Below are positions 60,966-64,000 of a DNA stretch of 64,000 nt, in pieces. A program made the position numbers and the translations under genes. The notes beneath the pieces were generated by a model. That model had not been told where the DNA came from. It made no database searches and was given only the letters and a program-made list of their open reading frames with translations. Source of the stretch: Picochlorum sp. 'celeri' (lineage: Eukaryota > Chlorophyta > Trebouxiophyceae); assembly GCA_010909725.1 (NCBI GenBank), contig JAACMV010000008.1, positions 310,001-374,000 of the forward strand, in the 5' to 3' direction. The number at the start of each line of letters is the position of its first letter. Position 1 is the stretch's first letter.

Positions 60966-61219
60966 TGGGTCTTTTGTTTTCGACCTGTGTCGTTTCAAAA
61001 TTTTGAGACTTTTGAAGAATCGAAAGGTAATATTTGTCATCCGCGAATATATTTCGGGACTTTGCTTTTGATGAAATGCTGCGTGCCAGGGTGGGCAAGC
61101 TCACGCCAATGATCGGCTCATGAGCCCTTGTTGTTACGCAATCGCATGCCAAGAACTGGAGCACGTTCCTGGAGACGTGAACAGTGAACAGTAAATCATT
61201 TACACAGTGAATAATGAAA

Positions 61220-64000
61220 TTATGCCAACCGAATTTCGTTTTCGCCAAGGTCAGACAACTTTACCCATTCAAAACTTTCCTCCTGGGTGCCCTTGTTGTA
61301 GACAATCTGATGGTTGGACGTATCCTGGTCAAAGTCAACGATTTCAGCCCTCCACCAGCCTCCTTCGTCCGACCAAAATACACTCACGTGAAGGCCGATA
61401 GCTCCAGGCCCCTGCGATGTGATTTGTGGCCCTAGAGGCTCTGTGGCGGAGAACTGTTCTGCCACAGGCAGCTTCTTCTGTTCTCCTGGTACTGCTGGTG
61501 GCTTGAGTTTGATTAATGTGGATTTTGGAGTCGCAATTTTCAGTGGTATTTTTTTCAACGACTGTGTGGTCGTATCTGGCTGCTCGCATGGCTGCTGATC
61601 CACACCTTTTGATGCAGCACATCCTGTTGGCTGTGGAGCTTCCGTTAGCACTGTGGATGCCTCTTCCTTCTCAACATGCTCATATGCGCCTGGAATAATA
61701 AATCGAGTTGTTGCGGGATTCATTGCATGTGTATGAACCGGAGCTTTGTTTTGCGCCAAGTCCAATTCATATTGGCCACATGCAAGGTAGTTCTCAAAGT
61801 CCAAAAGACAGCGTTCATAATTGAGCCTCATGTTGTAGGATGCTGATGTTTGGCCACTGAGATCTAGGTTTAATGATCTACAGATATCTTTCCATTGCTT
61901 TTCCTGTGTGACTCTCTCGTACCCGGATCGTTCCATGACAGACCACCATACCGTGAACAAGTCTAATTCTCTATGAGCAAAGATAGGAATTTTGTACTTT
62001 CCCTTCAGGCCAATGTAAAAATTGGTCACAAGCATCATGAATTGGTCTCTGGACAAGGTTCTCAGTGCTTGTAGAATTTTTGGGTCTACTTGCTGACCAG
62101 GAGTTAATGGTCCTGATGGAATCAATCCAGAGCCAGCAGATTTGTGAGCATCTTTGGCTCTGGCATTTGAGGCGAGGGCAGCATATGCCGCATATTTCGC
62201 AAATACCTCCGATCCAAGATGTTGAAGATAATCTCGATAATTTTGTTTTGCCTCGTCGCTATGATACTGTGTATTGAGCTCCTGTCCTGGCTCCACAAAA
62301 GTTTTGTTGGCATAGATCTGGAGAAGATGCTCTGATCGCTGAGCCTGGGTGAGGACTTCCTCCAGACGCATGTCTTCGAGTTGCCTAGAAGCCTCTTCAG
62401 CATCCGCGCTTCGAAGAGATGATCTCGCTCGCTGTGCACGAGCAACTGTCTGCTCAAGCTTGTGGGCCTCTTGCAGCATCCTCCGCTCTTCATCTGGGTC
62501 GATCTCCATCTTCCAAGGACTGATGTTGCTTGTTTCACCGATTGCAGTACTGTCAAATTCCACGATGATACTTTCCCAAGGATCGTGTTTGTTTTGAGGG
62601 TGTGTGTGGCACAGGTTCTCGACAACAGTTCCCTTTTTCCAATATCCAGTTGATTTTGATCGTCTTTGTGAAGGTCTCGGAGGAACAAACATTTTGAAAC
62701 GATCATTTGCAGTCCAATCAACTCTACTCTGATTGATATATGTGCTCAGCGGCACTAAATAATCAACGAGTTCGGGATCCAGGACTATTGGGGCGCAAAT
62801 GCATGAGTCAGGCAGTTGGTCCTTTGGGCCGTACTCTATAGGTTTCAAATACATCCATGCAACGGGGCGTCTGAAGATGGCAATTTCTTCATGGCTGAAA
62901 CCTTCTGTAGAAACGTGGACCAGATCAGCCAGATGTCTCCGGTATGTTATACCACGGACCACATATCGCTGCACTGGCTTCAACTGCTCTATCCTGTTCT
63001 TGAGAGATGTCCATTCATTTTTCACGAGATCAATCGATTCTTCTTTCAGGGGTAGAATTGGCGCTTCAACACCCCCAGAAATTCCTTTGTCACTCTTGGC
63101 CTGCATGTCAGACGTCTCTGCCTTTGGCACTTCAATGTTCAAAAGGTGCATTGCCTTCTCCACGTGCTGCAACAGCCCAGTTTTGAGAACCACAATATTA
63201 TCTGATGGGATGGGAACCGTCAAAATACAATTCAAGTCATCTAAAATTTTGAGGTATGTCCCACGAGGAATAACGTCAGCTTGCATGATGACGTGGGACT
63301 GTAAAGATGCTACTTGGAGGGGTACCTCTTTTAGATCAATGGAGGAAGCTACCGCAGTTCTCCATTTCGGTGACCAAACATCAATCCACTCTTGCGTCAC
63401 TTTTTTCTCCTCAATCAAAATGCGATCCGCTTCAAGGAGTGCCCTGGCAGTGTCACGCAGATTGCATGACATAATTATGTCTGAGATACCGTAGACCACC
63501 TTTGCAATTTCATCGTCCTGCGACGCATACCGACACAAACATCAACTATATTGATTTTAAATGATTTATAATAATCTCCCAACGTACCTTGAACCAGAAT
63601 GAAATAGAGCCAAGCATTGATTCAATTGTCTGACTAACTCGAAGCTCTGTACTGAGAGGTGTTGGCCTTCCTTTGCAGAGATTCCACTCTCCGCGCAGAA
63701 GAGGTTGATTGATGACTTTATATCCATCTAATCTCCAATTAGATAATTCTATCATGGAAAGTTTCTTGGCTGGGCCATCAGGGGAAGATGTTGGGCTGGG
63801 AGCTGAGGTTAATGCTGCAATCAAGTGACGTTCCAGATGAATATCGGCTTTTTTAAGCCAAAGGATCAATTCATCTAATCTAAAACCTTCATACCAGCCC
63901 CATGTATCTCGTTGGGGCTCAAAAGCTGCATCTGAGTCATGGTCAACTTCCTGGCAGTATACCCTGAAGGCCCCAGCACCATCTCCTAGTGCCCAGTACC
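61220..64000 (-). CDS. WHIM-ARID-Tudor-like chromatin protein, 5' end missing
   Basis: A partial gene whose 5' end lies past the window edge. Exon a (64000-63588, open to the edge) and exon b (63517-61220) are joined across a 70-nt intron (63587-63518, GTACGT...TCGCAG, phase 0). Exon a starts YWALGDGAGAFRVY and reads WGWYEGFRLDELILWLKK, which resembles the WHIM/D-TOX modules of ISWI partners (BAZ, plant HB-DDT). The third WHIM-like helix is EWIDVWSPKWRTAV. An ARID DNA-binding domain follows (FAHRELDLFTVWWSVMERSGYERV, TSASYNMRLNYERCLLDFENYL). A C-terminal Tudor/PWWP-like domain ends it (VSVFWSDEGGWWRAEIVDF, SFEWVKLSDLGENE). It is probably a nucleosome-remodelling partner. The visible part is about 902 residues. 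Confidence 0.82.

Noticed and set aside
1..64000. CRISPR arrays, insertion sequences, transposons, LTRs
   Set aside because: No regularly spaced repeats, transposase, reverse transcriptase other than the Prp8 fold, or terminal repeats were seen.

Overview
This is nuclear DNA from a eukaryote, most likely a unicellular alga. It carries a spliceosomal Prp8, RNA polymerase III subunit 2, beta-tubulin, USP7, an MRP-type ABC transporter, DAD1, DNA primase and TopBP1/Dpb11-like genes, interrupted by short GT-AG introns. A plastid is suggested by the EGY-type site-2 protease fragment at the left edge and a YqeH/BPG2-type GTPase. A plant-type nucleotidyltransferase and a two-DNA-binding-domain E2F fit an alga. 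A mitochondrial-type HslV peptidase argues against animals and fungi. I cannot name the lineage from sequence alone.

Layout. 1-11 kb: site-2 protease (3' part), STIMATE-like membrane protein, YqeH GTPase, atypical E2F, beta-tubulin, RPC2, CCDC12/cwf18. 11-20.6 kb: USP7, a small membrane protein, a DEAD-box helicase, VAC14, HslV. 21-28 kb is the most unusual stretch. It holds a FAMeT-BACK-discoidin-like protein, a 1186-aa WD40 protein with the C-terminal half of an APAF1/STAND architecture but no NTPase domain, and a secreted Diedel-like cysteine-rich protein with EF-hands. 28.6-44 kb: non-canonical poly(A) polymerase family protein, TFIIS-N protein, large coiled-coil protein, glyoxalase I, Prp8. 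44.5-53.5 kb: ABCC transporter, GDP-mannose pyrophosphorylase, primase small subunit, 2OG oxygenase, LYRM2, DAD1. 54-64 kb: Q/M-rich nuclear protein, four-BRCT protein, Maf protein, trypsin-like protease, and a 5'-truncated WHIM-ARID-Tudor-like chromatin protein.

Genes are dense and often arranged in convergent pairs with 13-115 bp between stops; VAC14 and HslV overlap by 6 bp. I reconstructed 16 introns by joining frames at GT/AG sites where the joined protein restores a family sequence or a continuous frame. Most are 69-111 nt. These joins recover Prp8, RPC2, beta-tubulin, DAD1 (three exons), primase (three exons), VAC14, CCDC12, glyoxalase I, GMPP, Maf and the BRCT protein.

The non-coding spacers contain more long perfect palindromes than chance predicts: a 24-bp one at 59944-59967, abutting 16- and 18-bp ones at 27771-27804, three in a row at 15523-15560, and a run of inverted repeats at 53620-53732. 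No tRNA, rRNA, CRISPR, transposon or prokaryotic operon was found.
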